From positions 1 through 5,400 of the forward strand of contig NVUS02000227.1 in assembly GCA_002402005.2 (NCBI GenBank): a stretch of 5,400 bases of DNA, given 5' to 3'. The number at the start of each line of letters is the position of its first letter. The first letter of the stretch is position 1. The translations under genes were made by a program, and so were the position numbers. This stretch comes from OCS116 cluster bacterium (GTDB taxonomy: Bacteria > Pseudomonadota > Alphaproteobacteria > Rhizobiales > OSC116). The notes below the pieces were generated by a model, which worked only from the letters and a program-made list of their open reading frames with translations, searched no databases and was not told where the DNA came from. Shown here piece after piece: positions 1 to 5,400 of this stretch.

Positions 1-1983
1 CAAAAAGGCAATTGTGACATTCCCAACGGCAATATGCTGCGCAAAGTGCAGTGTGACTTTGGCTGGGACTGGGGTGTTGCGTTGGCGCCATTTGGCCTAT
101 ATGGCGAGATTTGCATCCGCCCGGTGAGTGTGCGGGTTGAGCAAATATCTGTGGTGCAAACCCATGCTGATGGCGTTGTGGATGTGATGGTTGAGGCCAG
201 ATTGTCTGGCGCGGTTAATGATCAGGCCTATAGCGTTGATTTTGATGGGCAGACATTGAGCGGCACGACGGATGGCGATAAATTAAATGTAAGTTTTAAA
301 GTTGAAAACCCCAAAATTTGGTGGCCTGTTGGCAGCGGTGAACAGCCATTATATGATTTGAAATTGCAAGTTGGTGACTGGAGCGAGAGCCGCCGGATTG
401 GTTTGCGCACCATTGAGCTTGAAACATTGGATGACAAAGCTGGGAAAAGCTTTGCGTTTAAAGTGAATGGTAAAAACATTTATATGCGCGGCGCGAACTG
501 GATTCCTGCCGATGCTTTGCCGTCTAAAATTACCGATGAAGCGACGCTTGATCTGCTGCAAAGCGCGGTGGATGCCAACATGAATATGATCCGCGTGTGG
601 GGTGGTGGGCGTTATGAAGCCGACTCATTTTATGAGCAATGTTCAGAACTTGGCCTGCTTGTGTGGCAGGACTTTATGTATTCTTGCAACATTTATCCAT
701 CTGACCAAGAATTTTTGGACGAGGTGGCGCTTGAAGTTGGCGAACAGGTGGCGCGGCTTTCGCATCACGCATGTTTAGCGCTTTGGTGTGGTGACAATGA
801 ATTGGTTGGTGCGCTGACTTGGTATGAAGAAACCCGCAAAAATCGTGACCTATATTTGGTAGGTTATGACCGGTTGAACCGAGTGATAGAACAAGCGATG
901 AATAAGACTGATGAAAATGCAGTTTGGTGGCCATCGAGCCCGTCATCTGGCCCGATGAATTTTGGCGATGCATGGCATGATGACTCATCTGGCGATATGC
1001 ATTATTGGTCAGTATGGCATGAAGGCAAAAGCTTTGATAATTATTATGAAATTACACCGCGTTTTTGCAGCGAATTTGGCTTCCAATCTTTCCCATCGAT
1101 GAATGTGGTGCGGACATTTGCTGAGGAAAAAGACTGGAATATTGCTTCATCAGTGATGGAAAGCCATCAGAAAAATGCCGGTGGCAACGCGCGGATTGCC
1201 GAAACTATGTTCCGTTATTTCCGTTTTCCCGAAGGGTTTGAGAATTTTGTTTATGTCAGCCAAATTCAGCAGGGTTTGGCGATACGGACTGCGGTCGAAT
1301 TTTGGCGCAGCCTGAAACCGCATTGCATGGGCACATTATATTGGCAGCTGAATGATACGTGGCCGGTGGCCAGTTGGGCCAGCCTTGATTATGGTGGCGA
1401 TTGGAAGTTGATGCATTATATGGTCAAACGTTTTTACCAAAGCGTGGCCGTGTCGATCATTCCTGAAGGTGATACACTGAAAGTGATAGCGGTGAATGAT
1501 ACATTGGCCGATGTGACTGTTGAAATTGAGCTGAACTTGATTGATATGGACGGCAAAGCGACGCCGTTGCAAAGCGTGGGTGGTGTTGTGAATTCGAACG
1601 CTGCTGAACCGTTGGCAACATTGCAGCAAAGCGATATTGGTGTTGGGCAGATTCTGGGCTTTCGGTTTAAAGCTGATAACGGCATGGTGGGTGATGATCA
1701 TTACACGCCGATGCCTTATAAACAGTTAGATTTATCTGACCCCGATATTGCATTTACAACGCGGATTGATGGTGATAATATTATCGTTAATATAAGCAGT
1801 CAAGGTTTGGCATTTTTTGTAACCTTAGAAGCCGAAGTTGAAGGCCGTTATAGCGACAATTGCTTTATGATGTTGGCTGGCGAAAACCGCGAAATTTGCT
1901 TTACGCCGCGCGATGGCAAATTGAATCAAGCTATGCGAACATTTATTGTGCGCACTCTATATTCGGCAACTTATAAGACATAA
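1..1983 (+). CDS. Beta-mannosidase, glycoside hydrolase family 2 (5'-partial)
   Basis: Retaining exo-beta-mannosidase that removes terminal beta-D-mannose from manno-oligosaccharides. The frame is open from base 1, giving 660 visible residues. Family members are usually about 820-870 aa, so roughly 160-200 N-terminal residues (most of the sugar-binding beta domain, and any signal peptide) lie upstream; the ATG at 34 is internal. Seen, numbered from base 1: the family motif FGWDWG at 20-25, whose Asp (D23) is a known substrate contact; the RGANWIPAD segment at about 163-171 opening the TIM barrel; VWGGG at about 199-203; acid/base Glu in LWCGDNE (codon 799-801); the DMHYWSVWH block; nucleophile Glu in RFCSEFGFQSFPS (codon 1072-1074); and the WQLNDTWPVASW motif near 1342-1377. 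A beta-sandwich-like tail follows. The usual Pro after GWDWG is Val here. Both catalytic residues are present, so it is probably active. Its stop is 19 bp before the isomerase gene, suggesting co-transcription. Cell location cannot be judged. Confidence 0.95.
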   Translation, partial: QKGNCDIPNGNMLRKVQCDFGWDWGVALAPFGLYGEICIRPVSVRVEQISVVQTHADGVVDVMVEARLSGAVNDQAYSVDFDGQTLSGTTDGDKLNVSFKVENPKIWWPVGSGEQPLYDLKLQVGDWSESRRIGLRTIELETLDDKAGKSFAFKVNGKNIYMRGANWIPADALPSKITDEATLDLLQSAVDANMNMIRVWGGGRYEADSFYEQCSELGLLVWQDFMYSCNIYPSDQEFLDEVALEVGEQVARLSHHACLALWCGDNELVGALTWYEETRKNRDLYLVGYDRLNRVIEQAMNKTDENAVWWPSSPSSGPMNFGDAWHDDSSGDMHYWSVWHEGKSFDNYYEITPRFCSEFGFQSFPSMNVVRTFAEEKDWNIASSVMESHQKNAGGNARIAETMFRYFRFPEGFENFVYVSQIQQGLAIRTAVEFWRSLKPHCMGTLYWQLNDTWPVASWASLDYGGDWKLMHYMVKRFYQSVAVSIIPEGDTLKVIAVNDTLADVTVEIELNLIDMDGKATPLQSVGGVVNSNAAEPLATLQQSDIGVGQILGFRFKADNGMVGDDHYTPMPYKQLDLSDPDIAFTTRIDGDNIIVNISSQGLAFFVTLEAEVEGRYSDNCFMMLAGENREICFTPRDGKLNQAMRTFIVRTLYSATYKT

Positions 1984-1988
1984 AGAAG

Positions 1989-1993
1989 AAAGG
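1989..1993 (+). promoter_or_regulatory. Ribosome binding site that sets the start of the D-lyxose isomerase gene
   Basis: AAAGG, within a purine-rich run just after the beta-mannosidase stop, lies 9 bases before the ATG at 2003. It favours this start over the in-frame ATG at 1946, which overlaps the upstream gene and would add 19 residues unlike the family's N-terminus. Confidence 0.6.
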
Positions 1994-2002
1994 CTTGAAG
2001 CC

Positions 2003-2692
2003 ATGAAACGTTCTGAAATTAATGAAATTATCCGCGAGAGCGACAAATTTATCCGCTCATTCGGCTATATTTTACCGCCCTTTTCCTATTTATCGCCCGA
2101 TGAATTGACGACTTATGTGGCTGATGGTGGTGCGGGGGTTTATGACAACCGTTTGGGGTGGGACATTACTGATTATGGCCAAGGCAATTTTAAAGATTTG
2201 GGCCTGTTTTTATTCACCACTCGCAACGGCTCTGACGCCAATGTTGCAAAGGGTATGGGCATGTTATATGCCGAAAAAATTATGATCAGCCGCGAGAAAC
2301 AACTCTCGCCAATGCACAGGCATAATAAAAAAACCGAAGACATTATCAACCGTGGTGGCGGGACATTGGTATTGGAATTGTTCAGCGCGCAGGATGATGG
2401 CAGCATTGATTATGAAAGCGACGTGCATGTTTATACCGATGCGCGCAAACGGGTGTTGAAAGCTGGGTCGCACTTGGCATTATCACCGGGTGAATGCGTG
2501 ACATTAGAGGTGAACCATTGGCATGCATTTTGGGGTGAAGGCGGTGATGTTTTGATCGGCGAAGTGAGCAATGTCAATGATGATTTAACCGACAATATAT
2601 TCCGTGAACCGATTGGGCGCTTTTCGAATATTGACGAGAATGAAGACCCGCTGCATTTGCTGGTTTCTGACTATGACAAATGGCTGAAATAA
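2003..2692 (+). CDS. D-lyxose/D-mannose ketol-isomerase, cupin fold
   Basis: Metal-dependent sugar isomerase of the D-lyxose isomerase family (Lyx_isomer), 229 aa, the usual size. Known members interconvert D-lyxose with D-xylulose and D-mannose with D-fructose, normally with Mn2+. Seen: the core motif PMHRHNKKTEDIINRGGG at residues 103-120, supplying likely metal ligands H105, H107 and E112, and the second cupin motif around NHWHAFW (171-177), where H174 aligns best with the fourth ligand; H172 is an extra nearby His. The conserved N-terminal FGYILPPFSYLSP and WDITDYG segments are also present. The start at 2003 is chosen for its Shine-Dalgarno site and because family proteins begin close to this MKRSEIN-like helix; an ATG at 1946 in the same frame is unlikely. 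Cytoplasmic, with no signal peptide. Next to a beta-mannosidase, D-mannose to D-fructose is the likely reaction in the cell. This is inference from context, because the motifs do not separate lyxose from mannose preference. Confidence 0.92.
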   Translation: MKRSEINEIIRESDKFIRSFGYILPPFSYLSPDELTTYVADGGAGVYDNRLGWDITDYGQGNFKDLGLFLFTTRNGSDANVAKGMGMLYAEKIMISREKQLSPMHRHNKKTEDIINRGGGTLVLELFSAQDDGSIDYESDVHVYTDARKRVLKAGSHLALSPGECVTLEVNHWHAFWGEGGDVLIGEVSNVNDDLTDNIFREPIGRFSNIDENEDPLHLLVSDYDKWLK

Positions 2693-2769
2693 ATTTGAGC
2701 AGACGCTCCAACCGGACTTAGATAGCCCACCTAAAATTAAATATAGATTCTGAACTTAAGGGAAAAACA

Positions 2770-3525
2770 ATGACTGACTTTTCATATCAATTATATAGCT
2801 CACGTAACTTTCCACCGTTGAGCGATACATTAAAAATGCTGGGTGAGCTTGGCTATAAACAGGTTGAAGGTTATGGTGGTCTATATGCCAATCTTGACGC
2901 TTTGGCCGAATTAAAGGCTGATCTGAAAGCCAATGGCTTGCATATGGCATCTGGCCATTTTGGGTTTGACATGGTGCGTGATGAATCTACCCGCGTGCTT
3001 GAAATTGCCAAAGAGCTTGATATGAAATGTATTTTTGTACCAGCTGTAGCGCAAGATGAGCGTGTAAAAGACGCTGCTGGTTGGCGGGCATTTGGCAAAG
3101 AACTTGCCGTTGCTGGTGCGCCATATTGGGCGGCTGGTCTAACCTTTGGCTGGCATAACCATGCGTTTGAATTTGTTGTGACCGAAACTGGCGAAATGCC
3201 GCTCGATCTAATTTTAGAAGCTGACGAGCGTTTGGCTTTGGAATTTGACGTGGCATGGGGCGTAAAAGGTGAACAAGATCCGATCGCTTGGATTGAAAAA
3301 TACGCGGATCGCATTGTCGCTGCGCACGTAAAAGACATTGCGCCTGCCGGTGAATGTGAAGACGAAGATGGCTGGGCAGATGTTGGTGAGGGCACTATGG
3401 ATTGGGTTGGCATTATGGCCGCACTCAAAAAAACCAAAGCAAATTTATTTGTGATGGAACATGACAATCCAAGTGATGCAGCGCGTTTTGCCAAACGTTC
3501 TATCGCCGCTGCAAAAGCGCTTTAA
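2770..3525 (+). CDS. Sugar phosphate isomerase/epimerase family TIM-barrel protein
   Basis: A 251-aa protein of the xylose-isomerase-like TIM-barrel superfamily (AP_endonuc_2), which includes inosose dehydratase, ketose 3-epimerases and the 3-keto-glycoside epimerase YcjR. It covers a full small barrel with no signal peptide. Seen: the N-terminal strand and helix ending in VEGYG (32-36), SGHFG (61-65), GWHNHAFEF (127-135), EFDVAW (158-163), HVKD (186-189), VGEG (205-208) and MEHD (229-232). D160, H186 and E230 match the Asp, His and Glu positions of the family's divalent-metal site; the fourth ligand should come from the GWHNH segment. The ATG at 2770 follows AAGGGA by 6 bases and gives a typical family N-terminus. 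It lies 77 bp after the isomerase gene and 21 bp before a Gfo/Idh dehydrogenase, so the two probably act in sequence on one sugar. The exact substrate cannot be read from sequence; epimerase, isomerase, dehydratase or lyase activity on a keto-sugar are all possible. Confidence 0.85.
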   Translation: MTDFSYQLYSSRNFPPLSDTLKMLGELGYKQVEGYGGLYANLDALAELKADLKANGLHMASGHFGFDMVRDESTRVLEIAKELDMKCIFVPAVAQDERVKDAAGWRAFGKELAVAGAPYWAAGLTFGWHNHAFEFVVTETGEMPLDLILEADERLALEFDVAWGVKGEQDPIAWIEKYADRIVAAHVKDIAPAGECEDEDGWADVGEGTMDWVGIMAALKKTKANLFVMEHDNPSDAARFAKRSIAAAKAL

Positions 3526-3536
3526 TTGAATTTAAC

Positions 3537-3540
3537 GGAG
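3537..3540 (+). promoter_or_regulatory. Ribosome binding site that sets the start of the Gfo/Idh gene
   Basis: GGAG lies 6 bases before the ATG at 3547. It rules out the in-frame TTG at 3526, which directly follows the previous stop codon and would place this Shine-Dalgarno site inside the coding sequence. Confidence 0.7.
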
Positions 3541-3546
3541 AAAATT

Positions 3547-4677
3547 ATGAGTGATATTGGTGTAGGTATTATCGGTTGCGGTAACATTAGTGCAGCATAT
3601 TTGCGCTTAGGCCCGATGTTTAAAAATTTAGAAATTCGTGCGGTGGCTGATCTGAATATGGATGCTGCCAAAGCCCGTGCCGAAGAATTTGGTGTCGATG
3701 CCCGGACGGTTGAAGAGCTGCTGGCGTCTGATGACATTGGGATGATTGTGAATTTGACCATTCCGGATGCGCATTATCCAATCACCAAGCGTATTTTGGA
3801 AGCTGGTAAACATGCTTATAGCGAAAAACCTTTGGTATTGACGCTTGAGCAAGGTGAAGATTTGCGGGCGCTTTCTGAAAGCAAAAACCTGCGGGTTGGC
3901 TCTGCGCCTGATACGATTTTGGGCGGTAGCCATCAGCTGGCACGCAAAAGCATTGATGACGGTTTGGTGGGTAAAATCATCGCCGGTTCTTGCCATGTGA
4001 TGAGCCAAGGTATGGAAAGCTGGCATCCAAACCCAGATTTCTTCTTCTTACCTGGTGCTGGCCCTGTTTTGGACGTTGGCCCTTATTATGTGGCTAACTT
4101 GATCAATTTGATTGGCCCTGTGAAACGCGTTGGGGCTTTGACCAGCTCTGCTAATGATACACGTACCATTGGTTCTGGTGACCGTAAAGGCGAAACTGTG
4201 CCAGTGAAAACGCCAACCAATATCCATGCATTGCTTGAATTTGAAAATGGCGCGACCATTACGATGTCTGCAAGTTGGGACATTAAGTCGCATCGTCATG
4301 CCAATATGGAGCTTTATGGCACTGAGGGTACTATTTATGTGCCCGACCCTAACTTTTTTGGTGGTGATGTTGAATATGCTTTGTCAGATGGCGAGATTAA
4401 AAGCGTCGACACTTGGGATCACCCTTTGGGCGTGCCGAACCAAGAGCATAAAAATGGCATGCAAGCCAATTACAGAACGGCTGGTTTGGCTGATATGGCA
4501 GCGGCGATTATTGAAGGCCGCGATCATAGATGTTCGCTTGACCGTGCTGTGCATGCGGTTGATGTGATGACATCTATTCTAAAATCTGGCGAAACCGGCC
4601 AATTCGTGGATGTGAAAACCACATGTAGCCAACCTGCGCCATTGGGCATTGAAGAAGCCCAGGCGTTGCTGAAATAA
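3547..4677 (+). CDS. Gfo/Idh/MocA family NAD(P)-dependent sugar oxidoreductase
   Basis: A cytoplasmic 376-aa dehydrogenase of the glucose-fructose oxidoreductase/inositol dehydrogenase/MocA family, a usual length. Seen: an N-terminal Rossmann fold with dinucleotide loop GIIGCGNIS (7-15); ADLN at 34-37, whose Asp after the second strand favours NAD(H) over NADP(H); the EKP motif (93-95) with the family's catalytic Lys94; and the C-terminal substrate domain with WHPNPDFFF (159-167) and GPVLDVGPYYV (172-182), where D176 and Y180 match the family's active-site Asp and Tyr/His. There is no twin-arginine or other export signal, unlike periplasmic GFOR. Relatives oxidise or reduce a hydroxyl of inositols, hexoses, hexosides or 1,5-anhydrofructose, often at C3 or C2. 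Its partner 21 bp upstream is a TIM-barrel isomerase/epimerase, a pairing known from inositol and 3-keto-glycoside pathways. Substrate is unknown. A strong terminator 10 bp downstream marks it as the last gene of the operon. Confidence 0.9.
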   Translation: MSDIGVGIIGCGNISAAYLRLGPMFKNLEIRAVADLNMDAAKARAEEFGVDARTVEELLASDDIGMIVNLTIPDAHYPITKRILEAGKHAYSEKPLVLTLEQGEDLRALSESKNLRVGSAPDTILGGSHQLARKSIDDGLVGKIIAGSCHVMSQGMESWHPNPDFFFLPGAGPVLDVGPYYVANLINLIGPVKRVGALTSSANDTRTIGSGDRKGETVPVKTPTNIHALLEFENGATITMSASWDIKSHRHANMELYGTEGTIYVPDPNFFGGDVEYALSDGEIKSVDTWDHPLGVPNQEHKNGMQANYRTAGLADMAAAIIEGRDHRCSLDRAVHAVDVMTSILKSGETGQFVDVKTTCSQPAPLGIEEAQALLK

Positions 4678-4687
4678 ATATAAAAAC

Positions 4688-4726
4688 AAGTCTTCAAGCT
4701 AATATTGCTTGAAGGCTTTTTATTTT
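4688..4726 (+). terminator. Intrinsic (rho-independent) terminator after the Gfo/Idh gene
   Basis: Arms AAGTCTTCAAGC (4688-4699) and GCTTGAAGGCTT (4707-4718) form a 12-bp stem with a single T-G wobble around a 7-base loop. A run of T residues broken by one A (to 4726) follows. It begins 10 bases after the stop of the upstream gene. An A-run at 4682-4686 means it might also stop transcription from the other strand, although no opposing gene is visible. It separates genes 1-4 from the aldo-keto reductase gene. Confidence 0.9.
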
Positions 4727-4731
4727 CGGGT

Positions 4732-4762
4732 TTATACTAACGTTAATACTCGAAGCTATAAA
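4732..4762 (+). promoter_or_regulatory. Possible promoter for the aldo-keto reductase gene
   Basis: After the terminator the downstream gene needs its own promoter within 4727-4798. The best -10-like hexamer is TATAAA at 4757-4762. The nearest -35-like match, TTATAC at 4732-4737, is poor and 19 bases away. Sequence is AT-rich here, so chance matches are likely. A short palindrome lies between the two boxes. Confidence 0.3.
4735..4748. promoter_or_regulatory. Imperfect palindrome, possible LacI-type operator
   Basis: TACTAACGTTAATA contains a perfect 8-base palindrome TAACGTTA with one mismatched pair and then two more matching pairs outside it. A central CG flanked by AA/TT is typical of LacI/PurR-family sugar-regulator operators. 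It lies between the putative -35 and -10 boxes of the aldo-keto reductase gene, where a repressor would block transcription. No regulator gene is in the window and only one copy was seen, so this is a suggestion. Confidence 0.25.
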
Positions 4763-4810
4763 TATCAAGCGCAGCCAATGCGCATCTAACTTTAAAATAG
4801 GGAAAATACG

Positions 4811-5400
4811 ATGACATATACCCCCGCAGCTGACCGCTATAGCAAAATGAAATATGCTTATTGCGGCAAATCTGGTTTGAAATTACCACTTATTTCACTT
4901 GGCCTTTGGCATAATTTTGGTGGTGATACACCGCATGAATTAAAACGCGAATTGTGCCGTGCGGCGTTTGATGCCGGCATTACGCATTTTGATCTTGCTA
5001 ACAATTATGGGCCACCTGCTGGCTCTGCTGAAACTGCTTTTGGTGAGATTCTACGCACCGATTTTGCCGGTTACCGTGATGAATTGGTGATTAGCTCCAA
5101 AGCTGGTTATGAAATGTGGGACGGCCCTTATGGCGAATGGGGCAGCCGTAAATATCTGATCTCATCTTGTGATCAATCGCTGAAACGCATGGGTCTGGAT
5201 TATGTTGATATTTTCTATTCTCATAGATTTGACCCGAACACACCATTAGAAGAAACTATGGGCGCGTTGGACAGCATTGTGCGGGCTGGCAAAGCTTTAT
5301 ATGTGGGCATTTCATCATATAATAGTGCTGATACCAAACGTTCAGCTGCCATTCTTCGTGATTTGGGTACGCCGTGTATCATTCATCAGCCGAGCTATAA
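4811..5400 (+). CDS. yghZ: YghZ/Gpr-type aldo-keto reductase (AKR14), 3'-partial
   Basis: The first 196 codons of an NADPH-dependent aldo-keto reductase closely resembling E. coli YghZ (also Gpr), which reduces L-glyceraldehyde 3-phosphate and methylglyoxal. Family length is about 330-350 aa, so about 40 percent is missing past the window. Seen: the family-specific start with RYSKMKYAYCGKSGLKLP (9-26) and SLGLWHNFGG (29-38); DLANNYGPP (61-69) with catalytic Asp61 and Tyr66; SSKAGYEMW (95-103) with Lys97; SRKYLISS (112-119); QSLKRMGLDYVDIFYSHR (122-139) with His138; and GKALYVGISSY (160-170). The full AKR catalytic tetrad (D, Y, K, H) is therefore present. ATG 4811 follows AGGGA (4799-4803) by 7 bases and fits the family N-terminus. 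It lies 133 bp after the upstream stop, beyond a terminator, so it is probably a separate transcript. It may clear reactive aldehydes made during sugar catabolism, or reduce a sugar-derived aldehyde specific to this locus. Confidence 0.93.
   Translation, partial: MTYTPAADRYSKMKYAYCGKSGLKLPLISLGLWHNFGGDTPHELKRELCRAAFDAGITHFDLANNYGPPAGSAETAFGEILRTDFAGYRDELVISSKAGYEMWDGPYGEWGSRKYLISSCDQSLKRMGLDYVDIFYSHRFDPNTPLEETMGALDSIVRAGKALYVGISSYNSADTKRSAAILRDLGTPCIIHQPSY

Noticed and set aside
1946..2002. Upstream in-frame ATG that would extend the D-lyxose isomerase by 19 residues and overlap the beta-mannosidase
   Set aside because: The added residues are just another frame of the conserved mannosidase C-terminus, and a Shine-Dalgarno site lies right before the ATG at 2003, which fits the family N-terminus.
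2693..2769. Terminator or promoter in the 77-bp gap before the TIM-barrel gene
   Set aside because: The only hairpin is GAGC/GCTC (2697-2708), a 4-bp stem without a T-run. TATAGA at 2742-2747 has no good -35 partner. An internal promoter cannot be excluded but is not supported.
2871..3494. Long minus-strand open frame (about 207 codons) inside the TIM-barrel gene
   Set aside because: It is antisense to a well-supported gene; its product is a Ser/Ala-rich composition artefact with no recognisable motif and no Shine-Dalgarno context.
3526..3546. TTG start for the Gfo/Idh gene directly after the previous stop
   Set aside because: The GGAG site at 3537-3540 is placed for the ATG at 3547, and the Rossmann strand begins only a few residues after that ATG, as is normal for the family.
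4226..4567. Plus-strand 113-codon open frame within the Gfo/Idh gene
   Set aside because: It is a frame-shifted shadow of conserved coding sequence with no recognisable domain.
1..5400. Mobile elements, CRISPR arrays, tRNA genes, riboswitches or horizontal-transfer boundaries
   Set aside because: No repeats, cloverleaf-like segments or transposase motifs were seen, non-coding sequence is short, and composition looks uniform across all five genes.

Overview
The window looks like part of a carbohydrate-utilisation locus from a Gram-negative, probably proteobacterial, genome of moderate GC content (mid-40s percent by eye). Every gene lies on the + strand, spacing is tight, and Shine-Dalgarno sites are clear. 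Codon use and composition look even throughout. I see no tRNA, rRNA, insertion sequence, CRISPR array or integrase. Alphaproteobacteria is my best guess for the host, but it is weakly supported.

Layout: (1) 1-1983, the C-terminal three quarters or more of a GH2-family beta-mannosidase with both catalytic glutamates intact; its N-terminus lies before the window. (2) 2003-2692, a complete cupin-fold D-lyxose/D-mannose ketol-isomerase. (3) 2770-3525, a complete xylose-isomerase-like TIM-barrel protein (sugar phosphate isomerase/epimerase superfamily). (4) 3547-4677, a complete Gfo/Idh/MocA NAD(P)-dependent sugar oxidoreductase. A strong intrinsic terminator follows at 4688-4726. (5) 4811 to the window end, the N-terminal part of a YghZ/Gpr-type (AKR14) aldo-keto reductase, which runs off the window and has its own short leader region.

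Genes 1-4 are separated by 19, 77 and 21 bp with no terminator between them, so they probably form the end of one operon. The simplest reading is beta-mannoside catabolism: the glycosidase frees D-mannose and the isomerase turns it into D-fructose, which avoids the mannose-6-phosphate isomerase route. The TIM-barrel plus Gfo/Idh pair is not needed for that path. Such pairs are known from inositol catabolism and from 3-keto-glycoside chemistry (the E. coli YcjS/YcjR type), so this locus may process an oxidised or epimerised sugar or glycoside as well. That pairing is the most interesting open question here. No wholly new system is evident.
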